34,711 nucleotides of DNA from Alphaproteobacteria bacterium (lineage in GTDB: Bacteria; Pseudomonadota; Alphaproteobacteria; UBA828). The notes beneath the pieces are model-generated. The model was not told the origin of the DNA and did not search any database. It saw only the letters and a program-made list of their open reading frames with translations. Positions 16,001 to 24,784 of this stretch are shown piece by piece (within the stretch, counting starts at the first letter, position 1; each line of letters starts with the position of its first letter). Position numbers and translations under genes: made by a program. The DNA lies in contig JAJDVB010000114.1 in NCBI GenBank assembly GCA_022826345.1, positions 1-34,711 of the forward strand, read 5' to 3'.

Positions 16001-18151
16001 GTGATCCGGCAATACGAACTCGTCGAGCGCGTCAAGAGCTACGAGCCCTCAGCGGACGAAGCTCTGCTGAACCGCGCCTACGTCTTTTCGATGAAGGCGC
16101 ACGGGACACAGACCCGCGCCAGCGGCGACCCCTATTTCGCCCATCCGATCGAGGTCGCCGGCATCCTGACCCAGCTCAAGCTGGACAGCACTTCGATCGC
16201 GACCGCCTTGCTCCACGACACCGTGGAGGACACGGTCGCCACCATCGAGGAAATCAACGACCTCTTCGGCGAGGAGACCGCCCGGCTCGTCGACGGCGTG
16301 ACCAAGCTGAGCCGGCTGGATTTGCAGTCGGACCAGGCGCATCAGGCCGAGAACCTGCGCAAATTCCTGCTCGCGCTCTCGGAAGACATCCGCGTCCTCC
16401 TGGTCAAGCTCGCCGACCGCCTCCACAACATGCGCACGCTGCACTACGTGCCGAGCGACAAGAAGCGGCAGCGGATCGCCAGGGAGACCATGGAGATCTA
16501 CGCGCCGCTCGCGGAACGGATCGGGCTCCAGGCCTTCAAGGCGGAGCTGGAAGACCTCGCCTTCAAGGAGCTCAACTCCGACGGCTTCCACACCATGGAG
16601 ACACGGCTCAAGGCGCTCCGCGACCAGGCCGGCGGCATGGTGGAACGGGTCACCGAATCCCTCACCGAGACGCTCCGAAGCAAGCGACTGCGGGCGACCG
16701 TCACGGGCCGTGAGAAGCGGCCTTACTCCATCTGGCAAAAGATGCAGCGCAAGAAGCTCGCCTTTGAGCAGCTTACCGACATCGTGGGCTTCCGCGTCGT
16801 CACCGAAGACGAGGAGGACTGCTACCGGGCGCTCGGCATCGTGCACCGTGCCTATCCGATGGTGCCGGGCCGCTTCAAGGACTACATCTCGACGCCCAAG
16901 CCCAACGGGTACCGCTCGCTCCACACCGCGGTGCTCGGACCCGAACAGCGGCGCATCGAGATCCAGATCCGCACCCGCGACATGCACGAGGAGGCCGAGT
17001 ACGGCGTCGCTGCCCATTGGCTGTTCAAGCAAGCAGGGGACGTTCACGACGACCGTCAACAGCGCTGGCTGCGCCCGCTGCTGGAAATCCTCGACAAGGC
17101 CTCGGGGCCGGAGGAGCTGCTCGAGCACGCCAAGCTCGAGATGTTTCGGGACGAGGTGTTCTGCTTCTCGCCCCGGGGCGCGCTGATCACGCTCCCGCGT
17201 GGGGCGACGCCGGTCGATTTCGCTTATGCGGTGCACACCGATGTGGGCGACACCACGGTCGGCGCCAAGGTCAACGGGCGCATGGTGCCACTCTGGACCC
17301 AGTTGGAGAACGGCGATCAGGTGGAAATTCTGCGCTCCAGCGTGCCGCAACCGCAGCCCAACTGGGAAAGCTTTGTCGTGACCGGCAAGGCGCGAACCTG
17401 CATCCGCCGCTTCACCCGGCTCAAGGAGCGGGAGCAGTTCATCACCCTCGGCCGGGCCGTCGCCGAGAAGCTCTGCCGAGAGGCCGGTGCGGATTATTCC
17501 GAAAAGCTGCTGGAGGACGCTCTCTCACAGCTCAAGCAGCGCTCCGTTGCCGACCTGTTGGCGGCTCTCGGGCGCGGTGACCTTACCAGCGGCGAGGTGG
17601 AGGATGCGCTCTTCCCCGCCCGCAGGCTCCAGGGCATCGCCCGCCGTGCGCTCTCCGTCGCGCGGGGCCGGCGCGGAACCAAGGCCGGCGATAGCGGCAT
17701 TCCCGTGCGCGGGCTGATTCCGGGGATGGCCGTTCACCTCGCCGAATGCTGCAACCCGCTGCCCGGCGAGCGCATCGTCGGCATCGTCACCACCGGCAAG
17801 GGCGTCACGATCCACACCATCGACTGCGACACGCTGGAGAGCTTCAGCGACACGCCCGAGCGCTGGCTCGATCTCGCCTGGGAGGCGGATGCGGACGAGA
17901 AGGGCGTCCACGTCGGCCGCCTCAACCTGGTGGTCGCCAACGAGACCGGCAGCCTCAGCAAGCTGACCACGGCGATCGCCAAGAACAACGGCAACATCAG
18001 CAACCTCAAGATCACCAACCGCTCGCTCGATTTCTTCGAGATGCTGGTCGATATCGAGGTCAAGGACGCGAGGCACCTCGGCAATATCGTGGCCGCACTG
18101 CGGGCGGTGACGTCGGTGAGCAGCGTCGAGCGCGAGCGAGCGCACCACTAA
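16001..18151 (+). CDS. rsh: Bifunctional (p)ppGpp synthetase/hydrolase, RelA/SpoT homologue
   Basis: A 716-residue stringent-response enzyme. The N-terminal HD hydrolase domain has the His-Asp at residues 72-73 in LLHDTVEDT. The synthetase domain contains RFKDYIS, the RxKD form found in bifunctional enzymes, plus PKPNGYRSLHT and IEIQIRT. A TGS domain follows near residues 385-445 (DEVFCFSPRGALITLPRGATPVDFAYAVHT, in parts), then a conserved Cys-containing AECCNPLPGE region and a C-terminal ACT domain from about 640. It begins with GTG at 16001; the protein from there matches the family N-terminus (MIRQYELVERV). No other Rel/Spo gene is seen here, as expected for an alphaproteobacterium with a single Rsh. 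Confidence 0.96.
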   Translation: MIRQYELVERVKSYEPSADEALLNRAYVFSMKAHGTQTRASGDPYFAHPIEVAGILTQLKLDSTSIATALLHDTVEDTVATIEEINDLFGEETARLVDGVTKLSRLDLQSDQAHQAENLRKFLLALSEDIRVLLVKLADRLHNMRTLHYVPSDKKRQRIARETMEIYAPLAERIGLQAFKAELEDLAFKELNSDGFHTMETRLKALRDQAGGMVERVTESLTETLRSKRLRATVTGREKRPYSIWQKMQRKKLAFEQLTDIVGFRVVTEDEEDCYRALGIVHRAYPMVPGRFKDYISTPKPNGYRSLHTAVLGPEQRRIEIQIRTRDMHEEAEYGVAAHWLFKQAGDVHDDRQQRWLRPLLEILDKASGPEELLEHAKLEMFRDEVFCFSPRGALITLPRGATPVDFAYAVHTDVGDTTVGAKVNGRMVPLWTQLENGDQVEILRSSVPQPQPNWESFVVTGKARTCIRRFTRLKEREQFITLGRAVAEKLCREAGADYSEKLLEDALSQLKQRSVADLLAALGRGDLTSGEVEDALFPARRLQGIARRALSVARGRRGTKAGDSGIPVRGLIPGMAVHLAECCNPLPGERIVGIVTTGKGVTIHTIDCDTLESFSDTPERWLDLAWEADADEKGVHVGRLNLVVANETGSLSKLTTAIAKNNGNISNLKITNRSLDFFEMLVDIEVKDARHLGNIVAALRAVTSVSSVERERAHH

Positions 18152-18181
18152 GCGGGGCGCGGCCTAACCGGGCGCAAATTG

Positions 18182-18187
18182 TATAAT
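18182..18187 (+). promoter_or_regulatory. -10 box of a probable gltA promoter
   Basis: A perfect TATAAT preceded by TTG lies in the 106-base gap between rsh and gltA, about 70 bases before the citrate synthase start. I see no good -35 box 17 bases upstream, so this would be a TG-extended or activator-dependent promoter. The local AT-rich patch stands out in otherwise GC-rich sequence. Confidence 0.45.
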
Positions 18188-18257
18188 TCGGGCTCTGGCC
18201 CTATGATCCAGGCCCCTGGCCGGTCGCCGGCACGGGGCAAATAAGGAGGGAGATGGG

Positions 18258-19592
18258 GTGTCTCAGGCACACCAAACGAAGCTCGCCGGGCAGAGCAATG
18301 AGGCGCCCAGCGCCGTGCTCACCGATCGAGAGACCGGGAGCACGGTCGAGCTGCCAGTCCTCGAGGGGACGATGGGCCCGCCGGTGATCGATATCCGCTC
18401 GCTCTACGCGGGGACGGGTAAGTTCTCCTACGATCCCGGCTATACCGCGACCGGCTCGTGCAAGTCGAGAATCACCTATATCGACGGCGAGCAGGGCGTG
18501 CTGCTGCACCGCGGCTACCCCATCGACGAGCTCGCAGAGTACAGCGATTTCCTGGAAGTCTCGTATCTGTTGCTCCGCGGCGAGCTGCCGAACGCGGCGG
18601 AGAAGGACCACTTCGTCAACACCATCACCAAGCACACGATGGTGCATGAGCAGATCAACTATCTCTATCGGGGGTTCCGGCGCGATTCCCATCCGATGGC
18701 GGTGATGATCGGCGTGGTGGGCGCGCTTGCCGCCTTCTACCACGACACCACGGACATCGACGATCCCAAGCAGCGCATGATCGCCTCGCACCGGCTGATC
18801 GCGAAGATGCCGACCTTCGCGGCGATGGCGTACAAGTACAGCATCGGCCAGCCGTTCGTGTATCCGCGCAACGACCTCACTTACGCGGAAAACTTCCTGC
18901 ACATGATGTTCGCGGTGCCGTGCGAGGACTATCAGATCAACCCGATCCACGCGCGCGCCATGGACCGCATCCTGATCCTCCACGCGGACCACGAGCAGAA
19001 CGCCTCGACATCGACGGTGCGCCTCGCCGGCTCCTCTGGCGCCAATCCCTACGCCTGCATCGCGGCCGGCATCGCGACGCTCTGGGGCCCTGCCCACGGC
19101 GGCGCCAACGAGGCGGTGCTGCAGATGCTGGAGGAGATCGGCACGGTCGAGAACATCTCGGAATTCATCAGGCGGGCGAAGGACAAGGACGACCCGTTCC
19201 GGCTCATGGGCTTCGGCCACCGGGTCTACAAGAACTACGATCCGCGGGCGACGGTCATGCGGGAGACCTGCCACGAGGTGCTCGACGATCTCGGCATCAG
19301 CGACGAGCTGCTCAGGATCGCCATGGAGCTGGAGCGGATCGCGCTGGAGGACGAGTACTTCGTCGACCGCAAGCTCTACCCCAACGTCGACTTCTACTCG
19401 GGCCTGATCCTGCAGGCGCTCGGCATCCCGACCCACCTCTTCACGGTGATCTTCGCGCTGGCGCGCACCGTCGGCTGGGTCGCCCAGTGGAACGAGATGA
19501 TCGCGGATCCGGAGCAGAAAATCGGCCGTCCGCGCCAGCTCTACACCGGCCCGGCGCAGCGCAGCTTCGTGCCCCTAAGGGATCGGCCGTAG
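18258..19592 (+). CDS. gltA: Citrate synthase
   Basis: A 444-residue enzyme condensing acetyl-CoA and oxaloacetate, the entry step of the TCA cycle. Catalytic stretches are present: the His in [12 protein letters not shown], the His in [15 protein letters not shown], and the region around the catalytic Asp near the C-terminus, NVDFYSG. Length and sequence fit the Gram-negative type II (hexameric, NADH-sensitive) class. The GTG at 18258 is supported by the strong site AAGGAGGG 8 bases upstream. The nearer ATG at 18253 is out of frame. N-terminal residues about 20-50 form the small beta domain of this class. Confidence 0.97.
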   Translation: MSQAHQTKLAGQSNEAPSAVLTDRETGSTVELPVLEGTMGPPVIDIRSLYAGTGKFSYDPGYTATGSCKSRITYIDGEQGVLLHRGYPIDELAEYSDFLEVSYLLLRGELPNAAEKDHFVNTITKHTMVHEQINYLYRGFRRDSHPMAVMIGVVGALAAFYHDTTDIDDPKQRMIASHRLIAKMPTFAAMAYKYSIGQPFVYPRNDLTYAENFLHMMFAVPCEDYQINPIHARAMDRILILHADHEQNASTSTVRLAGSSGANPYACIAAGIATLWGPAHGGANEAVLQMLEEIGTVENISEFIRRAKDKDDPFRLMGFGHRVYKNYDPRATVMRETCHEVLDDLGISDELLRIAMELERIALEDEYFVDRKLYPNVDFYSGLILQALGIPTHLFTVIFALARTVGWVAQWNEMIADPEQKIGRPRQLYTGPAQRSFVPLRDRP

Positions 19593-19609
19593 CCGCACGC
19601 CCGATAGAC

Positions 19610-19669
19610 TGGCGTCCCCAGGAGGCCTTACCTTACCCAGATAATTCAATACCGTAGTTTGACCAACCC
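19610..19669 (+). repeat. Copy A of an imperfect 60-bp direct repeat
   Basis: Begins TGGCGTCCCCAG and ends GTTTGACCAACCC. About 46 of 60 positions match copy B at 20511-20570 without gaps, with the first 12 bases identical. The two copies are in the same orientation on either side of the NicO gene. Copy B abuts the accessory region, so the repeat may be an attachment-site duplication or the remains of one. Confidence 0.6.
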
Positions 19670-19743
19670 ACGCTAACATTCTACCCGCACCAGTCGATGG
19701 GGGCAGGTCACGGCCGCTATCGACGCGCTGAAGGAGGTTGCCC

Positions 19744-20460
19744 GTGGGTGGCGTTCTCGTTCTCGGCCTCCTGGTCGGCATGCGTCATGCGCTGGAAGCG
19801 GACCATGTCGCCGCCGTCGCCGCGCTGACGACGCGCAGCCGGGACCTGCGCGGCGCGCTTCGCCTCGGTGCGGCCTGGGGGCTGGGGCACACGCTGACGC
19901 TCTTCGCCGCGGGCACCGTGGTGCTCTCGCTCGACGGCGTCATGCCCGAGCGCATCGCGCACCTCTTCGAGTTTGCCGTCGGCATCATGCTGGTGCTGCT
20001 GGGGGCAGACCTGCTGCGGCGCCTGATCGCGGCGCGCGTTCACTTCCACATGCACCGCCACGGCGACGGCACGACGCACTTTCATGCTCACAGTCACGCC
20101 GGCGAGGCCGATCACGCCGCATCGCGCCATGACCATGTGCACGCGCGCGGCCTGCCCGTGCGTGCACTCGCGGTCGGACTGATGCACGGGCTCGCGGGGT
20201 CGGCGGCGCTGATCCTGCTGACGGCGGGGCAGATCGACTCGCTTCTCTGGGCGCTCGCCTACCTTGCGCTCTTCGGTATCGGCTCGTTGATCGGCATGGC
20301 CGCACTTTCGGTGGTCATCGCGATTCCGCTGCAGCGGCTGGCGCGCAGCCTTTCCTGGGCGCACAACGCGCTGGGCGCCACTGTCGGGCTTGGCACCATC
20401 GGTCTCGGCGCCTGGATCGCTTACCGGATCGGCATCGTCGAAGGGTTGACGCTTGGCTAG
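19744..20460 (+). CDS. NicO-type nickel/cobalt transporter or UreH-like membrane protein
   Basis: A 238-residue integral membrane protein. The first helix ends in the metal-site motif RHALEADHVAAVAALTTR, akin to the H-x4-DH motif of the NicO/NiCoT superfamily. A histidine-rich cytoplasmic or periplasmic loop (about residues 100-135, with many HxH pairs) follows and probably binds metal. Four further helices complete it. The GTG at 19744 follows AGGAGG by six bases. A TTG at 19738 overlaps that ribosome site and is rejected. It could import or export Ni or Co. A role in supplying cobalt for the cobalamin genes in this window is plausible but not shown. Confidence 0.82.
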   Translation: MGGVLVLGLLVGMRHALEADHVAAVAALTTRSRDLRGALRLGAAWGLGHTLTLFAAGTVVLSLDGVMPERIAHLFEFAVGIMLVLLGADLLRRLIAARVHFHMHRHGDGTTHFHAHSHAGEADHAASRHDHVHARGLPVRALAVGLMHGLAGSAALILLTAGQIDSLLWALAYLALFGIGSLIGMAALSVVIAIPLQRLARSLSWAHNALGATVGLGTIGLGAWIAYRIGIVEGLTLG

Positions 20461-20510
20461 CCCCAACTCGACAGTGATTTCAGAGAGCAATTATGGAAAA
20501 TATAAACGAA

Positions 20511-20570
20511 TGGCGTCCCCAGAGGGACTAACTTTACCCCGATAAACCAAGGGTTTAGTTTGTCCAACCC
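20511..20570 (+). repeat. Copy B of the imperfect 60-bp direct repeat, with internal inverted repeat
   Basis: Same orientation as copy A (19610-19669). It contains an internal imperfect inverted repeat: GGACTAACTTTACCC (20526-20540) against the complement of GGGTTTAGTTTGTCC, 12 of 15 pairs, with a short spacer. That is the layout of a tyrosine-recombinase core site. A second TTGTCCAAC occurs at about 20612. The 189 bases between the NicO gene and the next frame hold this element and no gene. Confidence 0.55.
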
Positions 20571-20648
20571 CTCAATCGGGGGCATTGATTCCCTTGAGGA
20601 AATTCGCGCGTTGTCCAACTCCAATGCCGGGGTGGCTGTCACATAAGC

Positions 20649-20885
20649 GTGCGCGCGATAACCTGGGCTTTCGGTCAGCGCGTCGGCTCGCCGATGGCAA
20701 AGCTCGTGCTACTCGCGCTCGCCGATCGCCACAACGACGAGATCGGCGCCGAGGCGTTCCCCATGATTAGGACAATCGCGGCTGAAACCGAGATGAACGA
20801 GCGATCGGTGCGCCGGCACCTGGAAGCGCTCGAGGCGGCCGGGCTGATCGCCTGCCTAGCTCGAGGCCGGGGCAAGGCCTGTCGC
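20649..20885 (+). pseudogene. Helix-turn-helix protein of plasmid/phage type, 3'-truncated
   Basis: About 79 codons from GTG 20649 encode a winged-helix domain: VRAITWAFGQRVG, then AKLVLLALADRHND, and a recognition-helix region MNERSVRRHLEALEAAGLI. This arrangement is typical of helix-turn-helix proteins on phages and plasmids that continue for at least another hundred residues. Here the frame runs into the antisense of the GHKL ATPase at about 20885, so everything beyond is foreign. The remnant marks the left part of the accessory region. Confidence 0.65.
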
Positions 20886-21442
20886 TTGTGTTCGCGCGCA
20901 AGGCGCTTTACCGCAACCCGCCCAAAGCCGCCGACAAGCTGGTCGATAACCACCTTCGTACCCGACGAAGTGCCCTCTTCACAGGCATTAGTTTTGATCT
21001 CAAGGGCATAGTCATCGACCAGGCTGACCTCGTCGAATGCACTCCAGTCAATAACCAGTTCATGCAAGCTATGCAACTGCTGCCTGGACACAGTCAAAAG
21101 CGATGCAGTCCGACCCATCCGTAGCGCTGCGAGCCGGCCCAGCCCCTTGCTACCAGCAGGAATCCGCCCGAGTGGGGTTCGTTGCGATGCCGCCTTGGAC
21201 GAACGCCCCAAGACAAGCCATCCGTTAGCAATTTCATCAGCCGTCATGCCATCGCCGTTGTCTTCAACGGTGATCGAGCCGCCCGGTCGATCCGAATTTC
21301 GAAGCTCGACGCGACAGTCAGTTGCATCCGCGTCGTAAGCGTTTTTGACAAGCTCCAGAATTCCCTTGTCTAGCGTTGGATTCAGTTCTTCTCCCAGTCG
21401 CCTGACAATCTCTGTGGAGAACCTGAGTTGCGCGGTCGTCAT
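20675..21442 (-). pseudogene. GHKL (MutL/MORC-like) ATPase, C-terminally truncated
   Basis: Native sequence spans about 186 residues from ATG 21442 to about 20885. After that the frame reads antisense through the HTH fragment until 20675. All three ATP-binding boxes of the GHKL fold are present: ELVKNAYDADAT (residues 30-41), VEDNGDGMTADEI (59-71) and GSKGLGRLA (97-105). The lysine-containing KVVID stretch near 163 follows. The start overlaps the DNA methylase stop (ATGA), so the two were translated as a pair. MutL/MORC-like ATPases encoded beside DNA methylases are a known class of restriction-modification component. The effector part is lost here. Confidence 0.75.
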
Positions 21443-22779
21443 GGCTTCCGCCACCAAGGCATCTCTGCCAGCGCACGCGTGGTCAGATGTCGACAACGCA
21501 GCCGCGAGTTGATCCAGGCATCGGTACGCGGCGAGCGCAGTCGTCGCATCAGCTGGCGGCAGGTCTCCACCGTTCCGTCCTCGGGAAGGAGCGCGATGAG
21601 ATGGTTCTCGACGGCGACAGGATGGCTGCCGAGAATCAGGGTCGCGATAGCACGATTGCCGCTATCTGGCCTTGAGGTTCGCCTGACAGTGACGAATGGG
21701 GGAGTGAACAGACGGCCGGCAAAACGGCGGGTCTCGACGATGTCATTGCACTCGCTCCAGCATGGAATTGAGCGGGCGTGAATGTACGGCACACGCGGTC
21801 CGGTTTCTGCGTGTCGATGCGGCACAACGGGCCCAACGTGAACCGCAAATCGCTTGCCAACGCCGTACGTAGGCTTCTTCCTCGACCGAGCTTCATCACA
21901 TGCTCTATCGTCACGCACGTGCTTGCTGAAGTCGAACAGGTAGACGTCTACATCCGTCCACTGGTCAAACACCCCGATCGAGGTTTCGCGAGTCACGCGT
22001 CCGGATGCGCGAATCATTTCGCGCCAAGCCGTATAGCGGCTTCCCGATCGGAGGACATCCGGCAGGATGGCGACTATTCGTGCTTCATCCGAGAGGTCAT
22101 GGATTGCACGCTCAACGAACAACGCGGCATGGTTCACGCGCCCGCTCGCCCAGCCGCACTCGTCCGGAGCAACTGCGTATCCAAAGGGTGGATTCATGAC
22201 GACGACGTCGGTGTTTGGAAGCCGTCGCGAAGGACCTAGGGAGTCCCCGACCGTGATGTTCGGAAACGCCCCCGCGAGCACGCTAGGGTCAAAAGGCGGA
22301 CGGACTCTGGTGCGTTTGGCGGCCAGGAGCGTCAATCGAGCCTTGGTCAATCGGACAAAGTCTGAAGACAAATCCCGCCCACCCAAGCGCAATCCCCATG
22401 CTTCCAGCGTTTCCGCGAAAGTCTCCTCCAATGGAAATTTGAGGGCAATCGCAATAAGCAGATCACCTGCACCGCATGCCGGATCATAGTAACTCTGTTT
22501 CGCGGCTGCCTTGTCGTATGCGGTCTTCGCGAGCCTCCTCGCCAACTTAGCCCCGGTAAAGAAAGCCCCCTGTCGCCTTAGCTCCGCTTGCGTCACTCGT
22601 TCACGGAGAACCCTACCGGGCTCTCCGTCCAGGCACAGGGTGAGCTTCCTCTGCCACTGAGTGGGAGTGATCGGCTCGCGAGGCCAGGCCAGGTCGTGGA
22701 TGGACTCTACGTAGTCCACAAAGAGCGCCGGCCGGCCGGGATCTGTCGGTTCTCGCAGGATGTGCGGCACGGGCTGCAA
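21439..22779 (-). CDS. N6-adenine DNA methyltransferase, defence-associated
   Basis: A 446-residue gamma-class adenine methylase. QGAFFTGAKLARRLA (residues 70-84), SAM-binding motif I DPACGAGDLL (99-108) and catalytic motif IV NPPFGY (196-201) are intact. A C-terminal region from about 300 may be target recognition. The first start is TTG at 22779, with GTG at 22770 as an alternative. No clear ribosome site supports either. G+C is visibly lower than in the housekeeping genes and it lies next to a GHKL ATPase, as in MutL/MORC-type restriction-modification systems. The methylase looks intact although its partner is broken. Confidence 0.85.
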   Translation of the reverse strand: MQPVPHILREPTDPGRPALFVDYVESIHDLAWPREPITPTQWQRKLTLCLDGEPGRVLRERVTQAELRRQGAFFTGAKLARRLAKTAYDKAAAKQSYYDPACGAGDLLIAIALKFPLEETFAETLEAWGLRLGGRDLSSDFVRLTKARLTLLAAKRTRVRPPFDPSVLAGAFPNITVGDSLGPSRRLPNTDVVVMNPPFGYAVAPDECGWASGRVNHAALFVERAIHDLSDEARIVAILPDVLRSGSRYTAWREMIRASGRVTRETSIGVFDQWTDVDVYLFDFSKHVRDDRACDEARSRKKPTYGVGKRFAVHVGPVVPHRHAETGPRVPYIHARSIPCWSECNDIVETRRFAGRLFTPPFVTVRRTSRPDSGNRAIATLILGSHPVAVENHLIALLPEDGTVETCRQLMRRLRSPRTDAWINSRLRCRHLTTRALAEMPWWRKP

Positions 22780-22939
22780 CCGGAAAGAGGGGCGCCACTA
22801 TAGCTAACAAACTGTGACCGCGGCTACGTTTAGTGTCAATCTGGTTGGGGAGCTGCCGGCCGGCAAGAATTCCCTCTAGCTGTCGGTCACCAGCGCGTCA
22901 GCACCATTCATCCCCGTCACGCCGTGCCTCCTTAGCTGC

Positions 22940-23422
22940 TTGCCCGCACACCATTTGTCCTCGAACAGGCAGCCAATCCAGTCCATCGCCTCGCGCGTCG
23001 TCGCCACCGTGTCGTGCGTCAGATTCGGCGGGCGGCTCGTCAACGCCATGGGCATGCGCGCGGAGGAGAGCCCGGCGCGCGCGCGGAAAACGCCGTGGAA
23101 GCGCAACGACCGCATGAGTGTCGCGGGACGCGTGGTCTTCGACTGGCTCCCGGTTTTCGATCTCTCGACCGAGGACGTTTTCCGTGTCATCCGCGAAGCC
23201 GACCAGTCGCCCCACTGGGCCTACGCCGCCGGCATGTCGAGGCTGAGTTGCAGCTTCTGCATCCTGGCATCCCGCGCCGATCTGCGCCGTGCAGCCGAGC
23301 TCCGTCCGGACCTCTATCGCACCTACGAGACGCTTGAGCGCCGCATCGGCCACACCTTTTCGCCGACACTCCGGCCGCTTCCGGAAGTGACCGGCGTCCC
23401 CGTGACAAGCCTTCCCCCCTGA
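22940..23422 (+). pseudogene. PAPS-reductase-family (ATP pyrophosphatase) protein, C-terminal fragment
   Basis: From about 23030 the frame reads GRLVNAMGMRAEESPARARK, then DWLPVFDLSTEDVF, a Cys-x-x-Cys pair in LSCSFCILASRADL and YETLERRIGHTF. These belong to the C-terminal half of the phosphoadenosine-phosphosulfate-reductase-like family common on phages and plasmids. The N-terminal part with the SGGKDS-type PP-loop is missing, and sequence before 23030 does not resemble the family. The 160 bases between the methylase and this frame contain nothing recognisable. It is a decayed remnant. Confidence 0.65.
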
Positions 23423-23599
23423 GCAATCGGGCACACCTTGGCCGCATCGACAAAGGGCCAAGGGGGCTTGCCGCCGGCGGTCCTGCACTTGACCTTCCAA
23501 CGTGCGTCCGTGGCGTTCTGCGGTCAATAGTAACGCTGTTCGCTTGGTCGAACCTTGGGGCTGTGGCCGATGACCGGCATCATATCCTCACAGAGTCCA

Positions 23600-23624
23600 A
23601 TACCTCATTCATGATGTGAGGTAT
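23600..23624. promoter_or_regulatory. Inverted-repeat operator candidate before the AbiEi-type gene
   Basis: Perfect 8-bp arms ATACCTCA (23600-23607) and TGAGGTAT (23617-23624) around a 9-base spacer. It overlaps the outermost GTG (23616) of the following frame, which argues that translation begins further downstream and that this is a binding site for the antitoxin, since AbiEi proteins repress their own operons at inverted repeats. Confidence 0.5.
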
Positions 23625-23651
23625 CATCTCTTATTGAGGATTGTCCTTTCG

Positions 23652-24668
23652 GTGATTGACGTGACAAGGAGCAACACGACCCACCGTTCCGAGGCCGCAG
23701 TTGCGGCCGTGCTCCCTCCTTCGGTCCGGATCCGGAGCGGCCGCGAGGACGGTCATGTGATCGACCTCGAGCTCAACGGAAAGCCTGTCTCGGTCGAATG
23801 GCTGGGTGAGGGCGGGTTGCGCCAGGCGCGCGAGTTGCTCGCCGGCCGCAAGGAGCGCCCTGACGTCGCGGCGGCCCGCCGCATGTCGCCCGGCGCCCGC
23901 AAGGCACTGTCGGCTGCCGGGATCGGCTGGGTGGACGAGACCGGCGCAGCAGAGATCACGCTGGAGTCCTTGATCGTTTCCAGAAGCGGGCACCCCATCA
24001 AAGTGCCGCAGAAACCGCCTCGCTGGACACCTGCCGTCCTCGCTGTCGCCGAGGCATTGCTCTGCGGCGGGCGCGCCACCGTCGGCGCCATGCAGGAGAC
24101 CACGGGGCTTTCCGCCGGAAGCGCCACGAACGCCCTGCGAACTCTCACGGATCTCGGGCTCATAGGCGCCGAAGCACGTCGTGGGCGCAACTCTGCACGC
24201 CGAATTCTCGATCACGACCGGCTGCTGGACGCATACGCGGCTGCAGCCGCCTCGATGATGCCAGAGACCGCTCTCACGGTCGGGGTGACATGGCGCGACC
24301 CGGCTACGGCCCTGGCGGAAACCGGTCAGCGATGGAACGACACAGGTATTTCGTGGGCGGCGACGAGCACAGTGGCAGCATCGGTGTTCGCTCCCTATCT
24401 CACCACGGTCTCGACCGCTGAGGCCTATGTCGACAGGAAGACGATCGCCGGCCTTGAGGAGGTGGCCGCGAAGGCGGAACTGCGACCGATCGAAGGCGGG
24501 CGTCTCACGCTCCGACCATTCCCCACGGTTACAGCCAGACGGCTTGCCGTGGTGAAGAACGGACTGAGCCTCGCTCCCTGGCCCCGTGTGTACGCCGACC
24601 TGCGCGTCGTCGGCGTGCGAGGCGAGGAAGCCGCCGAGCATCTCCGGGACGTGAACCGTGACCGATGA
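23652..24668 (+). CDS. AbiEi-family (type IV) antitoxin-like transcriptional regulator
   Basis: A 338-residue protein from GTG 23652. GTG 23616 (350 residues) and GTG 23661 are alternatives. 23652 is preferred because GAGGA lies 11 bases upstream and the outer start falls in an operator. A winged helix occupies roughly the middle (AVLAVAEALLCGG, GLSAGSATNALRTLTDLGLI), and the C-terminus WPRVYADLRVVGVRGEEAAEHLR is typical of AbiEi_2 proteins. Such antitoxins are normally followed by a nucleotidyltransferase toxin (AbiEii). Here only a short overlapping stub follows, then an unrelated ParD gene, so this antitoxin appears orphaned. Confidence 0.7.
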   Translation: MIDVTRSNTTHRSEAAVAAVLPPSVRIRSGREDGHVIDLELNGKPVSVEWLGEGGLRQARELLAGRKERPDVAAARRMSPGARKALSAAGIGWVDETGAAEITLESLIVSRSGHPIKVPQKPPRWTPAVLAVAEALLCGGRATVGAMQETTGLSAGSATNALRTLTDLGLIGAEARRGRNSARRILDHDRLLDAYAAAAASMMPETALTVGVTWRDPATALAETGQRWNDTGISWAATSTVAASVFAPYLTTVSTAEAYVDRKTIAGLEEVAAKAELRPIEGGRLTLRPFPTVTARRLAVVKNGLSLAPWPRVYADLRVVGVRGEEAAEHLRDVNRDR

Positions 24669-24765
24669 TCCGCATCCCCACCCCCGGGCCGAGATACCAA
24701 GAGTAAGAACTGCCGGTGCACGAATTGAGCGTTTGAGCGCACCGTCGGAATCCAGCATGACATAG
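24658..24765 (+). pseudogene. Possible 5' stub of the AbiEii-like toxin gene
   Basis: A GTG at 24658 overlaps the end of the AbiEi-type gene and opens a 35-codon frame (VTDDPHPHPRAEIP at its start) ending at TAG 24763-24765. Overlapping placement is where the toxin of an AbiE operon would begin, and Pro/His-rich acidic N-termini occur in that partner. The rest is absent. This is an inference from position with weak sequence support. Confidence 0.3.
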
Positions 24766-24784
24766 TCACGCAACGGAGATCTGG

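Noticed and set aside
20511..20580. Possible tRNA 3' end on the minus strand
   Set aside because: The T-arm-like GTCCCTCTGGGGACGCCA is suggestive, but no anticodon arm, D arm or matching 5' acceptor strand is found; kept only as a repeat.
22876..23030. Minus-strand frame ending GMNGADALVTDS, overlapping the PAPS-reductase fragment
   Set aside because: Reads plausibly near its end but has no start, no family and overlaps the better-supported plus-strand fragment.
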